From: an uncultured Lachnospiraceae bacterium
GTDB taxonomy: Bacteria > Bacillota > Clostridia > Lachnospirales > Lachnospiraceae
Length of the DNA: 64,000 bases
NCBI GenBank assembly: GCA_910585555.1
Contig: CAJUFU010000006.1
Coordinates: 13,036 to 77,035 of the forward strand
Direction of reading: 5' to 3'
The translations under genes and the position numbers were made by a program. The notes under the pieces are model-generated. The model was not told where the DNA came from. It did not search any database and saw only the letters and a list, made by a program, of their open reading frames with translations. Positions 34,647-43,341 of this stretch are shown here, piece after piece. The first letter of the stretch is position 1. Each line of letters begins with the position of its first letter.

Positions 34647-36083
34647 ATGACATACATGTCGTTTTGGTTCTATGTGTTTGTGCTTATAGCCGCTCTATTA
34701 TACTATATCATTCCCCTGCAGAGAAGATGGCTGGTCTTGCTGGCAGGCAGTCTTTTCTTTTACTGGCAGGCAATGGGAACGCCGGTGGGAATGGCGGTGA
34801 TTCTCATCACCATTGCAGCTGCCTATGGGGCTGGTCTTTTGCTGCATAGGGTGAAAAGAAAGAGCGTACTTGTAGCAGCAGTCTGCCTGGTGATTCTACC
34901 TTGGTTCTGCATCAAAAATGGTAACTATGTTCTGGAAGTTCTACTCCACAAATCTGCGGTCTCATGGATTGTCCCTGTGGGCATTTCTTTCTATACGCTG
35001 CAGATCATCTCCTATCTGGCAGATATCTATATGGGAAGAATTGAGGCCCAGAGAAATCCCGCCAGGTTTGCTCTCTATGTGATGTTTTTTCCGCAGATTG
35101 TGCAAGGACCTATTCCCCGTTATGACAGGCTGAGCGGACAGCTGTATGGGGGACATCCTTTTTGCGAGAAAACGGTGGTGGGCGGTTTTTACAGGATTTT
35201 ATGGGGATTTTTCTTAAAGCTCATGATTGCGGACAGGGCGGCCGTGGTGGTGGATGAAATCTTTGGACTTCCCTATCAATATGTGGGCTGTTATGTATTC
35301 GTTGCAGGTGTTCTATACAGCATACAATTATACGCGGATTTTGCGGCGTGTATTTCCATCTCCAAGGGGGTGGCCAATCTGTTCGGCATAGAATTGGCGG
35401 ATAATTTTCACCACCCCTATCTGGCAGTTTCTGTGAAAGATTTCTGGCACAGGTGGCATATGTCCTTGAGTGAATGGTTGAAAGACTATGTCTATATTCC
35501 CTTAGGCGGCAGTCGAAAGGGGCGGGGCAGAACCTTTATCAATCTTATCTTGACATTTGCGGTCAGCGGTATCTGGCATGGCGCTGGTCAGCGGTTTGTG
35601 GTCTGGGGGCTGTTGCACGCGGTATATCAGATTGCAGGACAGCTTACCCAGGGGATACAGAGGAAGGCGGCAAAGGTTCTAAAGCTTGAGGAAGCTGTGG
35701 AAGCCAGGATATGGATACAAAGAATCTGGATGTTTTTGTGTGTGATGACTGCATGGATTATTTTCCGCGCGGAGAATCTGCGGACAGGATTACAAATGAT
35801 AGGCAGTATGTTCTGTGTACATAATGTATGGATTTTTACCAATGATGCGTTACTTTCGCTGGGGCTTGACTGGAAGGAATGGGTGGTACTTTTATCGTCT
35901 ATCCTGCTCCTTTTTATAGTGAGTCTGAAACAGGAGAAGGGGTTTGCCTTTTCGGAAGCGATTTTCAGACAGCCTCTCTATATCAGATGGGCTCTGTATC
36001 TGGTGGTCATCTTCGGTATCATGACCTATGGAGCTTATGGCATGGGGTATGATTCACAGGCATTTATATACGGGGGTTTTTAA
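34647..36083 (+). CDS. MBOAT family O-acyltransferase (AlgI/DltB-like)
   Basis: This 478-residue membrane protein with about ten hydrophobic helices moves acyl groups across the membrane to an extracellular acceptor. It has the MBOAT signatures: VPVGISFYTLQIISYLADIY, FFPQIVQGPIPRYD, LYADFAACISISKGVANLFG, FWHRWHMSLSEWLKDYVYIPLGGSRKG, and the active-site His in FAVSGIWHGAGQRF near residue 318. The next gene, 3 bp downstream, encodes an SGNH-like partner. Such pairs acetylate or otherwise acylate polysaccharides or teichoic acids. The acceptor is not known. Confidence 0.9.
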   Translation: MTYMSFWFYVFVLIAALLYYIIPLQRRWLVLLAGSLFFYWQAMGTPVGMAVILITIAAAYGAGLLLHRVKRKSVLVAAVCLVILPWFCIKNGNYVLEVLLHKSAVSWIVPVGISFYTLQIISYLADIYMGRIEAQRNPARFALYVMFFPQIVQGPIPRYDRLSGQLYGGHPFCEKTVVGGFYRILWGFFLKLMIADRAAVVVDEIFGLPYQYVGCYVFVAGVLYSIQLYADFAACISISKGVANLFGIELADNFHHPYLAVSVKDFWHRWHMSLSEWLKDYVYIPLGGSRKGRGRTFINLILTFAVSGIWHGAGQRFVVWGLLHAVYQIAGQLTQGIQRKAAKVLKLEEAVEARIWIQRIWMFLCVMTAWIIFRAENLRTGLQMIGSMFCVHNVWIFTNDALLSLGLDWKEWVVLLSSILLLFIVSLKQEKGFAFSEAIFRQPLYIRWALYLVVIFGIMTYGAYGMGYDSQAFIYGGF

Positions 36084-36086
36084 GGG

Positions 36087-37586
36087 ATGAAGAAGAATGT
36101 GGGATTTGCCTTACGAGCGGCTGGGTTTTTGGCAGTATTTGCGGTCTGTTTTTGGGTTTATGTCAGATGGATTACACCCAAGTTTTTTACGGACATAGAT
36201 TGGCCTACGACTACCACCTATGCCGGTTTTTATGAATTGGAGAAAAACACGGCGGATGTGCTTTTCTTAGGAAGCAGTCATGGGGTTACATCTTTTCTGC
36301 CTCAGGAATTATATAATCAATATGGAATCACCAGTTATAACCTTGGCTGTGAACAGCAGGGCATGGTGACTTCCTATTATTGGCTGAAAGAAGCCCTTCG
36401 CTACCAGTCTCCCAAGGCGGTGGTTCTGGAATGCTATTTCTGTTTTCCCTATATGGTGGATGAACCGCTGAACACGGAGGAGAGCTATACCAGAAAAGCC
36501 TTTGACTTTATGAAATGGTCCCCTGTCAAGGCGGAGGCAGTCAAAACTGTCTGCGAAGTAGATGCCAAGCAGGATGTGTGGAGTTATTATTTCCCCAATG
36601 TACGCTATCACACCAGATGGGAAAATCTGGACAGGAATGATTATAGATACAAAGAGATGGCGGGCAAAGCCGGATTGAAAGGTTTTGCACCTCTATATTT
36701 CTATTTGGGAGAGCCGGGGGAAGGTTTTGTGCCTCATGACACTGATGAGACGGATGAATGTGCGCAGATGGCGCCCCTGATGTTAGAATATCTGGACAAG
36801 ATTAACGATTTGTGTGCCCAGAATGATATCCATTTAATCCTTACGATTACACCGGCCATGGCGGCGGACCTTACGAAGTGTAATGCGGTACAGGCATATG
36901 CGGATGAAAAGGGACTTACTTTTATCAGCTTTAACGAGCAGAATGTTTATCGGCAGATGGATTATCAGATGGCGGTGGATAACTGCGATGACGGCCATCC
37001 CAATATATGGGGAGCGATGAAAGTAACCAACTATATGGGCGCGGTGCTGCGTGACCAATTCGGCATAGAGAGTAATTTACAGCCGCAGTGGGAGAATAGT
37101 AAAGAGGATTACGCTTTTATCATGGACCAGTGCAGTTTAGATCATACAGGGGATATCGATGCCTATCTGGCAGCTCTAAATCATGAACAATATGCAGTGA
37201 TTCTCGCATCTAAGGATGAATTTACCACTTCCTTAAGAGAGTCCACGATTGATCTGTTGAGACAGCTCGGTTTATCTGCGGATTTGGCCGGGCAGGAAGG
37301 GTGTAATTATCTTGCGGTTGTCTCGGATGGCAAAGTACTGTTGGAAGAAGTATCGTTTGAGCCGATTGCGTATCAGGGAGCGATTCAGGATGGTTATATG
37401 CCGCTGTATGCACGCAGCATGAAGGATGAATGGGGCAATGGGCTGGCTTCGGTGATTATTGACGGGGAGGAATATTCCAAGAACCAGAGCGGATTGAATA
37501 TCATTGTGTATAATAACCAGACGAGAAAGATTGTGGACAGTGTGTGGTTTGGGACCTATGAGCCGGAGAATACGATGGGACGCTGA
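36087..37586 (+). CDS. SGNH-hydrolase-like extracellular acylation partner with an extra C-terminal domain
   Basis: The 499-residue protein has one N-terminal membrane helix (about 8-25, LRAAGFLAVFAVCFWVYV) and an extracellular SGNH-like domain. LFLGSSHGVTSF (near residue 53) carries the putative nucleophile Ser, and DDGHPNIWGAMK (near 305) a candidate Asp-His pair. A separate C-terminal region (about 375-499) ends GLNIIVYNNQTRKIVDSVWFG and resembles an ILEI/FAM3-like domain, a tentative call. It pairs with the MBOAT protein upstream, as AlgJ/AlgX or DltD do with AlgI or DltB, to finish acyl transfer onto a cell-surface polymer. Confidence 0.75.
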   Translation: MKKNVGFALRAAGFLAVFAVCFWVYVRWITPKFFTDIDWPTTTTYAGFYELEKNTADVLFLGSSHGVTSFLPQELYNQYGITSYNLGCEQQGMVTSYYWLKEALRYQSPKAVVLECYFCFPYMVDEPLNTEESYTRKAFDFMKWSPVKAEAVKTVCEVDAKQDVWSYYFPNVRYHTRWENLDRNDYRYKEMAGKAGLKGFAPLYFYLGEPGEGFVPHDTDETDECAQMAPLMLEYLDKINDLCAQNDIHLILTITPAMAADLTKCNAVQAYADEKGLTFISFNEQNVYRQMDYQMAVDNCDDGHPNIWGAMKVTNYMGAVLRDQFGIESNLQPQWENSKEDYAFIMDQCSLDHTGDIDAYLAALNHEQYAVILASKDEFTTSLRESTIDLLRQLGLSADLAGQEGCNYLAVVSDGKVLLEEVSFEPIAYQGAIQDGYMPLYARSMKDEWGNGLASVIIDGEEYSKNQSGLNIIVYNNQTRKIVDSVWFGTYEPENTMGR

Positions 37587-37671
37587 TTGTGTAATTTAGA
37601 CAACAGATGCGGTTTGGAGTTCTTTTTTTGTATAAAATAGACGAAAATATAAATTGGGTATTGCAAATGAA

Positions 37672-37761
37672 AAAGATATAGAGTATCTTTATAAAGAAAG
37701 TTGTATACAGGTATCCAGAACAATGATGTTCCAAAAAGGTTTATTTTTGGAACATTTTTTT
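37672..37761 (+). promoter_or_regulatory. glnN leader with terminator and competing hairpin (transcription attenuator)
   Basis: A strong terminator, stem ATGTTCCAAAAA (37726-37737) with TTTTTGGAACAT (37744-37755) and a T7 tract, ends only 16 nt before the glnN ATG. No promoter fits between them, so glnN mRNA must read through it. An alternative hairpin GAAC-AATGAT-GTTC (37718-37731) uses the terminator's 5' arm. Its six-base loop has A at position 1 and G at position 4, as in ANTAR-protein targets. An upstream hairpin AAAGATA/TATCTTT (37672-37690) may be the first of the pair but has a 5- or 7-nt loop. Confidence 0.65.
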
Positions 37762-37777
37762 ATGAGGAGGAGAAAAA

Positions 37778-39889
37778 ATGAGCGGAACATTTAATGTGGA
37801 AGAGATTTTCGGTCAGGATGTATTTACTCTGGGGAAGATGAAAGAGCGTTTGCCCAAAAATGTGTACAAAGAAGTGGTGAATGTGATGAACCACGGCGGT
37901 GAACTGACCATGGCCACCGCGAATGTGGTAGCGAAAGCCATGAAAGACTGGGCAGTGGAGAAGGGGGCTACACACTATACGCATTGGTTCCAGCCTTTGA
38001 CAGGTATTACAGCGGAGAAACATGATGCCTTTGTGGCACATCCTGATGAGTCCGGTAAGATGATGACGGATTTTTCCGGTAAGGAGTTGATTAAGGGTGA
38101 GCCGGATGCTTCTTCTTTCCCGTCAGGGGGACTGCGGGCGACTTTTGAGGCGAGAGGTTATACTGCATGGGACATCACTTCTCCCGCATTTATTAAGGAT
38201 TCAGGCTGCGGCAAGATTCTCTGTATTCCTACGGCTTTCTGCTCCTATACGGGAGAGGCATTAGATAAGAAGACACCGCTGCTTCGCTCCATGGAGGCCC
38301 TCAGTGATCAGGCGCTTCGTATTGTAAGACTGTTCGGCAATACAGGAGCCACTAAAGTGGTTGCATCTGTGGGTCCCGAGCAGGAATATTTCCTGGTAGA
38401 TAAAGATTTATATATGAAGAGAACCGACCTGATGTTTGCGGGACGTACCCTGTTCGGCGCACCGGCGCCTAAGGGGCAGGAGATGGAAGATCACTACTTT
38501 GGCGTCATCAGAGAACGCGTCGGCGCTTTTATGAAAGATTTAAATGAAGAGCTCTGGAAGCTGGGCGTGACAGCCAAGACACAGCATAATGAGGTGGCAC
38601 CGGCGCAGCATGAGCTGGCACCCATCTATGAGACGGCTAATATTGCGGTGGACCACAACCAGATCGTGATGGAGACAATGAAAAGAGTTGCTGTACATCA
38701 CAACATGAGATGTCTGCTTCATGAGAAACCCTACGCGGGTGTAAATGGTTCCGGTAAACACAATAACTGGTCTATCACCACAGATAACGGTGTAAACTTG
38801 TTGGATCCCGGTGATACGCCCAATGAGAATGTACAGTTCTTGCTGGTGCTGGCATGTATTATGAAGGCGGTGGATATCCATGCCGATTTGTTAAGGCAGT
38901 CTGCGGCCGATGTGGGAAATGACCATAGACTTGGGGCTAACGAGGCACCTCCGGCTATTATTTCCATTTTCTTAGGGGAACAGTTGGAAGATGTGGTGAG
39001 ACAGCTGATTGAGACTGGTGAGGCTACTTCGGTGAAAGAGGGCGGACTTCTCCTGACAGGCGTTAAGACCCTTCCCGATTTCCAGAAAGACGCTACGGAC
39101 CGTAACAGGACATCACCCTTTGCATTCACGGGCAATAAATTCGAGTTCCGTATGGTAGGCTCCGCAGATTCCATCGCAAGCCCCAATACCACACTCAACG
39201 CGATTGTGGCGGAGGCTTTCTGTGAGGCGGCTGATATTCTGGAAAAGGCTGAGGATAAGGAGCTGGCGATTCATGATCTGATTAAGGAATACATGACCAA
39301 ACACCAGAGAATCATCTTCAATGGCAACGGCTACTCCGAAGAGTGGGTGGAAGAGGCACACAGAAGGGGACTGCCGGATATTAAGTCCATGATTGAGGCG
39401 GCAGAGACCATCACCACAGATAAGGCTGTGAAGCTGTTTGAGAAATTTGGTATTTTTACAAAGGTAGAGCTTGAGTCCCGCGAGGAGATTATTTATGAGA
39501 CCTATGCGAAGAGCATCAACATTGAGGCTCTTACCATGATTGATATGGCGGGTAAGCAGATTGTTCCGGCCGTGATCAGATATACGAAGTCTTTGGCAGA
39601 TACGGTAAATGCCGTGAAGATGGCAGGGGCGGACGCGTCCACGCAGGATGAGCTTTTGATAACGGTGGGCGAGAAACTGTCAGCGATGCAGACGGCCTTA
39701 AGGAAGCTGGAGAAAGCGGAAAAAGAAGCCTCCGCCATGGAAGATGTGAAGGCACAGGCATTCTTCTACAAAGATACGGTCAAAGTCATCATGGAAGAGT
39801 TGCGTAAACCGGCAGATGAGTTGGAGATGATCGTAGATAAAGAGTATTGGCCGATTCCTACTTATGGTGAACTAATGTTTGAAATTTAG
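37778..39889 (+). CDS. glnN: Type III glutamine synthetase
   Basis: This enzyme makes glutamine from glutamate, ammonia and ATP and is the main ammonium-assimilating enzyme in many Clostridia and Bacteroides. The 703-residue length is that of GSIII. It has the GSIII start (VEEIFGQDVFTLGKMKERLP), THWFQPLTGITAEKHDAF, FPSGGLRATFEARGYTAWD, GPEQEYFLVDKD with metal-binding Glu, NEVAPAQHELAPIYE, and ATP-site region LHEKPYAGVNGSGKHNNWS. A C-terminal helical region ends YWPIPTYGELMFEI. GGAGGAG precedes the ATG. A terminator lies in its leader, suggesting nitrogen-linked antitermination. Confidence 0.96.
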   Translation: MSGTFNVEEIFGQDVFTLGKMKERLPKNVYKEVVNVMNHGGELTMATANVVAKAMKDWAVEKGATHYTHWFQPLTGITAEKHDAFVAHPDESGKMMTDFSGKELIKGEPDASSFPSGGLRATFEARGYTAWDITSPAFIKDSGCGKILCIPTAFCSYTGEALDKKTPLLRSMEALSDQALRIVRLFGNTGATKVVASVGPEQEYFLVDKDLYMKRTDLMFAGRTLFGAPAPKGQEMEDHYFGVIRERVGAFMKDLNEELWKLGVTAKTQHNEVAPAQHELAPIYETANIAVDHNQIVMETMKRVAVHHNMRCLLHEKPYAGVNGSGKHNNWSITTDNGVNLLDPGDTPNENVQFLLVLACIMKAVDIHADLLRQSAADVGNDHRLGANEAPPAIISIFLGEQLEDVVRQLIETGEATSVKEGGLLLTGVKTLPDFQKDATDRNRTSPFAFTGNKFEFRMVGSADSIASPNTTLNAIVAEAFCEAADILEKAEDKELAIHDLIKEYMTKHQRIIFNGNGYSEEWVEEAHRRGLPDIKSMIEAAETITTDKAVKLFEKFGIFTKVELESREEIIYETYAKSINIEALTMIDMAGKQIVPAVIRYTKSLADTVNAVKMAGADASTQDELLITVGEKLSAMQTALRKLEKAEKEASAMEDVKAQAFFYKDTVKVIMEELRKPADELEMIVDKEYWPIPTYGELMFEI

Positions 39890-39939
39890 TACATCCAGGA
39901 ATTTGTCGAAAAAAGTTACAAATTTTTTTAAAAAATTTA

Positions 39940-39970
39940 GGAAAAGGGCTTGTCAAACGAGCCTTTTTCC
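39940..39970 (+). terminator. Terminator of glnN
   Basis: An 11-bp stem GGAAAAGGGCT / AGCCTTTTTCC (one G-U) with a 9-nt loop; the T-rich 3' arm serves as the tract. It overlaps the promoter of the tRNA gene. Confidence 0.7.
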
Positions 39971-39978
39971 TTTATAAT
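39950..39978 (+). promoter_or_regulatory. Promoter of tRNA-Gln
   Basis: TTGTCA (39950-39955), 17-bp spacer, perfect TATAAT (39973-39978), 13 bp before the tRNA. Confidence 0.65.
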
Positions 39979-39991
39979 CGTTAATTGTTGA

Positions 39992-40063
39992 TGGGCTATC
40001 GCCAAACGGTAAGGCAACGGACTCTGACTCCGTCATTTCAAGGTTCGAATCCTTGTAGCCCAG
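39992..40063 (+). tRNA. tRNA-Gln (anticodon CUG)
   Basis: A 72-nt cloverleaf: acceptor stem TGGGCTA/TAGCCCA, D arm GCC...GGC, anticodon stem ACGGA/TCCGT with loop CTCTGAC (anticodon CTG, reading CAG), T arm CAAGG-TTCGAAT-CCTTG and discriminator G. The CCA end is not encoded. It stands alone behind its own promoter and is directly downstream of the glutamine synthetase gene. Confidence 0.96.
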
Positions 40064-40067
40064 CTTG

Positions 40068-40100
40068 AAAACCCCGATGAGGATGACTCACCGGGGTTTT
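40068..40100 (+). terminator. Terminator after tRNA-Gln
   Basis: AAAACCCCG (40068-40076) pairs with CGGGGTTTT (40092-40100); the 3' arm supplies the T tract. Confidence 0.85.
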
Positions 40101-40173
40101 GTCGTAATCAGTAATAATTTACAAAAATCAACCCTGGAAATTATCGCAGTTTAACAAAATGTAATTTGCACTA

Positions 40174-40201
40174 TTGACAATAATCTCCCAGGAGTTATAA
40201 T
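40174..40201 (+). promoter_or_regulatory. Promoter of the lacI/GH31 locus
   Basis: TTGACA (40174-40179), 16-bp spacer and TATAAT (40196-40201), both perfect. The start (about 40208) falls within the first operator copy. Confidence 0.85.
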
Positions 40202-40204
40202 TTA

Positions 40205-40220
40205 ATTGAAACGGTTAACC
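40205..40220. promoter_or_regulatory. LacI-family operator copy 1
   Basis: ATTGAAACGGTTAACC overlaps the predicted transcription start. The same core recurs at 40271 and, inverted, at 43289, all in this locus, which points to binding by the adjacent LacI-type protein. Confidence 0.7.
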
Positions 40221-40270
40221 AATTGAAAATTAAAGGTTTTCATGGATTAGTATGATATGCGAAAGTAAGA

Positions 40271-40282
40271 GTTGAAACGGTT
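40271..40282. promoter_or_regulatory. LacI-family operator copy 2, touching the lacI start codon
   Basis: GTTGAAACGGTT ends immediately before the ATG of the regulator gene, where a ribosome binding site is normally found. Only a weak GAG is seen upstream, so translation of the regulator may be low. Confidence 0.6.
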
Positions 40283-41320
40283 ATGAAAGAAAGATATACA
40301 ATCAGAGATGTGGCCGCCCTTGCAGGGGTATCCAACGCTACGGTATCTTACGTACTGAGCGGTAAGAAGAAAATTTCTGAGGAGACCAGACAGCGTGTCC
40401 TTAAAGTGATTGAGGACACAGGCTTTGTTCCGGATATGAACGCAAGGGGCCTGTCCGGAAAGGATACGCGGCTGATCGGCATTGTGATTCCGCAGACGGA
40501 GCCGGGCAGTAAGCTGATGTTCCATAACACATTCTACAGTCAGCTTTTGGGGAGCATAGAGTTTGCCACAAGGCGGCGGGGATATCATGTGCTGATTTCT
40601 GCCACAGATATGACGCAGGATTATCTGAATCTGATACGTGAGAGAAATCTGGCAGGTGTCATCATCGTAGGAACTTATGAGAGTAGATTTTGGGCACAGC
40701 TTAAGGAGTTAGAGGTGCCGGTTGTTCTGGTGGACAGCTATTGCAAGAATGACTGGTTTCATGCCATCCGCATCGACGATGAGTATGGTTGTTTTGTGGA
40801 AACGGATTACCTCATCCGTAAAGGACACAGACGGATTGCCTTTGCGTCCGGCAGTATCAAGGAGGATGGCGTTATGCAGAAGCGGTTTCTGGGATACAGG
40901 AGGGCGCTTGAGAAGAACGGCATCGGCTATGAGGAAGGGTTGGTGTTTGAGGACGTGGTGTCTTATGAGAGCGGCGTCAGGATTGCAGAGAGGATTGCGC
41001 AGTCCGAATTAGGTATAACGGCAGTGGCTGCCACAGCGGACATTCTCGCAATCGGCTTGTTAAGCGGTTTCTACCGGCGGGGAGTTTCCGTACCGGAGGA
41101 CATTTCAGTCATTGGGTTTGACGGCCTAGAGGAGACAGAGTATACGACACCGGGATTGACTACGGTCAGACAGCCGATTTCCATGAAGGGAGAGCTTGCC
41201 GTGGATTTATTGATTGAAAACATTGAGAATCCTAAGATGGAGAGAATGGATAAAGTCCTGCAAGTGGAGTTAGTAGAGCGGGGCAGTGTGAAGCAGGAAG
41301 CTGCTATAGGCAGCGGTTGA
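40283..41320 (+). CDS. LacI family transcriptional regulator
   Basis: The 345-residue repressor has the LacI helix-turn-helix at the N-terminus (YTIRDVAALAGVSNATVSYVLSGKKKISEETRQRV), a hinge, and a periplasmic-binding-protein-like effector domain (GIVIPQTEPGSK, VVLVDSYCKNDWFHAIRIDDEYG, ISVIGFDGLEETEYTTPGLTTVRQP). It likely controls the two GH31 genes and the CUT1 importer through the three GAAACGGTT-type operators. It overlaps the next coding region by a few bases if a longer start is used. The inducer is unknown; an alpha-glucoside or alpha-xyloside is suggested by the neighbours. Confidence 0.93.
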   Translation: MKERYTIRDVAALAGVSNATVSYVLSGKKKISEETRQRVLKVIEDTGFVPDMNARGLSGKDTRLIGIVIPQTEPGSKLMFHNTFYSQLLGSIEFATRRRGYHVLISATDMTQDYLNLIRERNLAGVIIVGTYESRFWAQLKELEVPVVLVDSYCKNDWFHAIRIDDEYGCFVETDYLIRKGHRRIAFASGSIKEDGVMQKRFLGYRRALEKNGIGYEEGLVFEDVVSYESGVRIAERIAQSELGITAVAATADILAIGLLSGFYRRGVSVPEDISVIGFDGLEETEYTTPGLTTVRQPISMKGELAVDLLIENIENPKMERMDKVLQVELVERGSVKQEAAIGSG

Positions 41321-41343
41321 CAAAGAAAGGCAGGGATAGACAG

Positions 41344-43281
41344 ATGATCGCAAAGATCATAAGAGATAAAGAAGATAGGGACGAACGTTCCTTAAAGGAC
41401 GGGAGACCGATTTTATTAGAACGTAAGGGAAGGATTCTGGAAATAACGGCGCACTATGAGGGCGTCTATGGGATGGGGGAGAAATTTGATTTCTTGAACC
41501 AGAAAGGGCGGACAGTCATCAATCAAGTAGTGGAGAAGTTTTGCAATCAGGGCAGTTTCAGTTATTGTGTTACTCCTTTTTTCATGACGGATGCAGGCTT
41601 TGGAATCTATGTGGAGACCAAGGAGAGGACGGTATTTTCTTTTCAGGAAAAGATATGCTGTGAGATTCCCGAAAGTGCGGCGGTCTATGTATTTTTGGGA
41701 AGTATGCAGGAAATATTAAGTGATTATATTGATCTGTCCGGCAGGCCCAAGCTGCCGCCGGCGTATGCTTTCGGCATATGGATTTCGGCAAACCGGTGGA
41801 ATTGTGAGGAGGATGTGGAAGAGCAGCTTGCCTGTTTGAAGAAGTATCATTTTCCGGCCAGCGTCTTGGTACTTGAGGCATGGAGTGATGAGTCCACTTT
41901 CTATATTTGGAACGGTGCCCGGTATGAGGCGAAGCCGGGCAAAGCACAGTACGAGGACTATGACTTTACGAAAAGTAAATATTGGCGTGACCCTAAGGGA
42001 ATGATTTCGAAATTGCACGAAGAAGAAATCAGGTTAGTACTCTGGCAGATTCCGGTCTGGAAAAAACAGGGGGAGGAAGAAGAACCTTCTTCACAGCTTG
42101 CGCTTGACAGAGCGTATGCGGTGCAAAACGGACTGTGTGTGATGAAGCAGGATGGCACACCCTATGAGATTCCGGCGGGAAATTGGTTTGCGGGTTCGCT
42201 GATTCCGGATTTTATGAAGGAAGAGACGCGCAGGTTTTGGTTCCAGAAAAGGCAGTACTTGTTGGATATGGGTGTGGATGGTTTTAAGACGGACGGCGGG
42301 GAATTTATCTATCAGGATGATATTCTTTTTGGGGACGGTACAACGGGTCGAGAGGGAAAGAATCAGTACTGCCAGGACTATCTGGAGGCTTATACAGAAT
42401 TTATCAACAAGGACAATGTTTTATTCAGTCGTGCCGGATATACGGGAGCGCACCGGACTCCCATACATTGGGCGGGAGACCATCAATCCACCAACGAGGA
42501 GTTTCGAAGTATCTTAGCGGCCGGATTATCGGCGGCTATGTCAGGTATAGCATTCTGGGGGTTTGATATCGGCGGTTTTGCGGGTGCGCTGCCTGACCCG
42601 GATTTGTATATGCGCGCCACCCAGATGGCTTGTTTTAGTCCGATTATGCAGTGGCATTCAGAGCCTGAGGGCGGGCAGTTCAAAGAACTGATGCCGGGGA
42701 TTTCGGGAAATAATGAGAGAAGCCCCTGGAATATTGCAAATGTGTACGGGAAACCGGAACTGCTTGATGAACTCAGATACTGGCATGAACTGAGGATGGA
42801 GTTATTGCCCTATCTATATGAGACGGCGCGGGAGGTCGTGGAGGATAATAAGCCTATGATGCGGCCATTGATCTATAGCTTCCAGGGCGATGAAAACTGC
42901 CTGCATGTGGAGGATGAGTACATGCTTGGGTCAAAGCTTTTAGCAGCACCGCTTTTGGAGCCGGGGCAGAAAACGAGAATGGTATATTTTCCGGAAGGAA
43001 ACTGGTATGGATTTTTCAGCGGCCGAAAATATATAGGTAGAAACCAGCAGCAGTCCCATGAGGAGGAAAAGTTTCCTGTCTATGTGAGGGAAGGCAGAGC
43101 CTTTTTGCGGGAGTGCGGCGAAAAGATCAGGATATATCTGTATGGAGAACAAGGAAAGGACATGGTTTATTACGAGCAGCAGGAGTATCAGATAGTATGG
43201 GATTCTCGTAAGAAAGAAGTGAGGGCCAAGAGGCTGGAAGGAGGAGCAGGAAAGCAGATAGAGTGGATTACTATTATTTAA
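41344..43281 (+). CDS. GH31 family alpha-glycosidase (first copy)
   Basis: The 645-residue retaining enzyme should release alpha-linked glucose or xylose from imported oligosaccharides. GH31 marks are YGMGEKFDFLNQKGR in the N-terminal sandwich, the barrel strand PAYAFGIWISANRW, the nucleophile region MGVDGFKTDGGEF (near residue 310) and the acid/base region HWAGDHQSTNEEFRSI. FWGFDIGGFAG and MQWHSEPEG follow. No signal peptide is present. The ATG at 41344 follows an AGGG site. An alpha-xylosidase (YicI-like) or alpha-glucosidase cannot be told apart here. An inverted operator lies right after its stop. Confidence 0.88.
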   Translation: MIAKIIRDKEDRDERSLKDGRPILLERKGRILEITAHYEGVYGMGEKFDFLNQKGRTVINQVVEKFCNQGSFSYCVTPFFMTDAGFGIYVETKERTVFSFQEKICCEIPESAAVYVFLGSMQEILSDYIDLSGRPKLPPAYAFGIWISANRWNCEEDVEEQLACLKKYHFPASVLVLEAWSDESTFYIWNGARYEAKPGKAQYEDYDFTKSKYWRDPKGMISKLHEEEIRLVLWQIPVWKKQGEEEEPSSQLALDRAYAVQNGLCVMKQDGTPYEIPAGNWFAGSLIPDFMKEETRRFWFQKRQYLLDMGVDGFKTDGGEFIYQDDILFGDGTTGREGKNQYCQDYLEAYTEFINKDNVLFSRAGYTGAHRTPIHWAGDHQSTNEEFRSILAAGLSAAMSGIAFWGFDIGGFAGALPDPDLYMRATQMACFSPIMQWHSEPEGGQFKELMPGISGNNERSPWNIANVYGKPELLDELRYWHELRMELLPYLYETAREVVEDNKPMMRPLIYSFQGDENCLHVEDEYMLGSKLLAAPLLEPGQKTRMVYFPEGNWYGFFSGRKYIGRNQQQSHEEEKFPVYVREGRAFLRECGEKIRIYLYGEQGKDMVYYEQQEYQIVWDSRKKEVRAKRLEGGAGKQIEWITII

Positions 43282-43288
43282 TTTGGCA

Positions 43289-43304
43289 GGTTAACCGTTT
43301 CAAC
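43289..43304. promoter_or_regulatory. LacI-family operator copy 3, before the importer genes
   Basis: GGTTAACCGTTTCAAC is the exact reverse complement of the 16-bp form of the operator and lies 38 bp before the binding-protein gene. It implies an internal promoter or a roadblock inside the operon. Confidence 0.65.
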
Positions 43305-43341
43305 AAATACAACACACTATGAAAAGAAAGGATGAGAAGTT

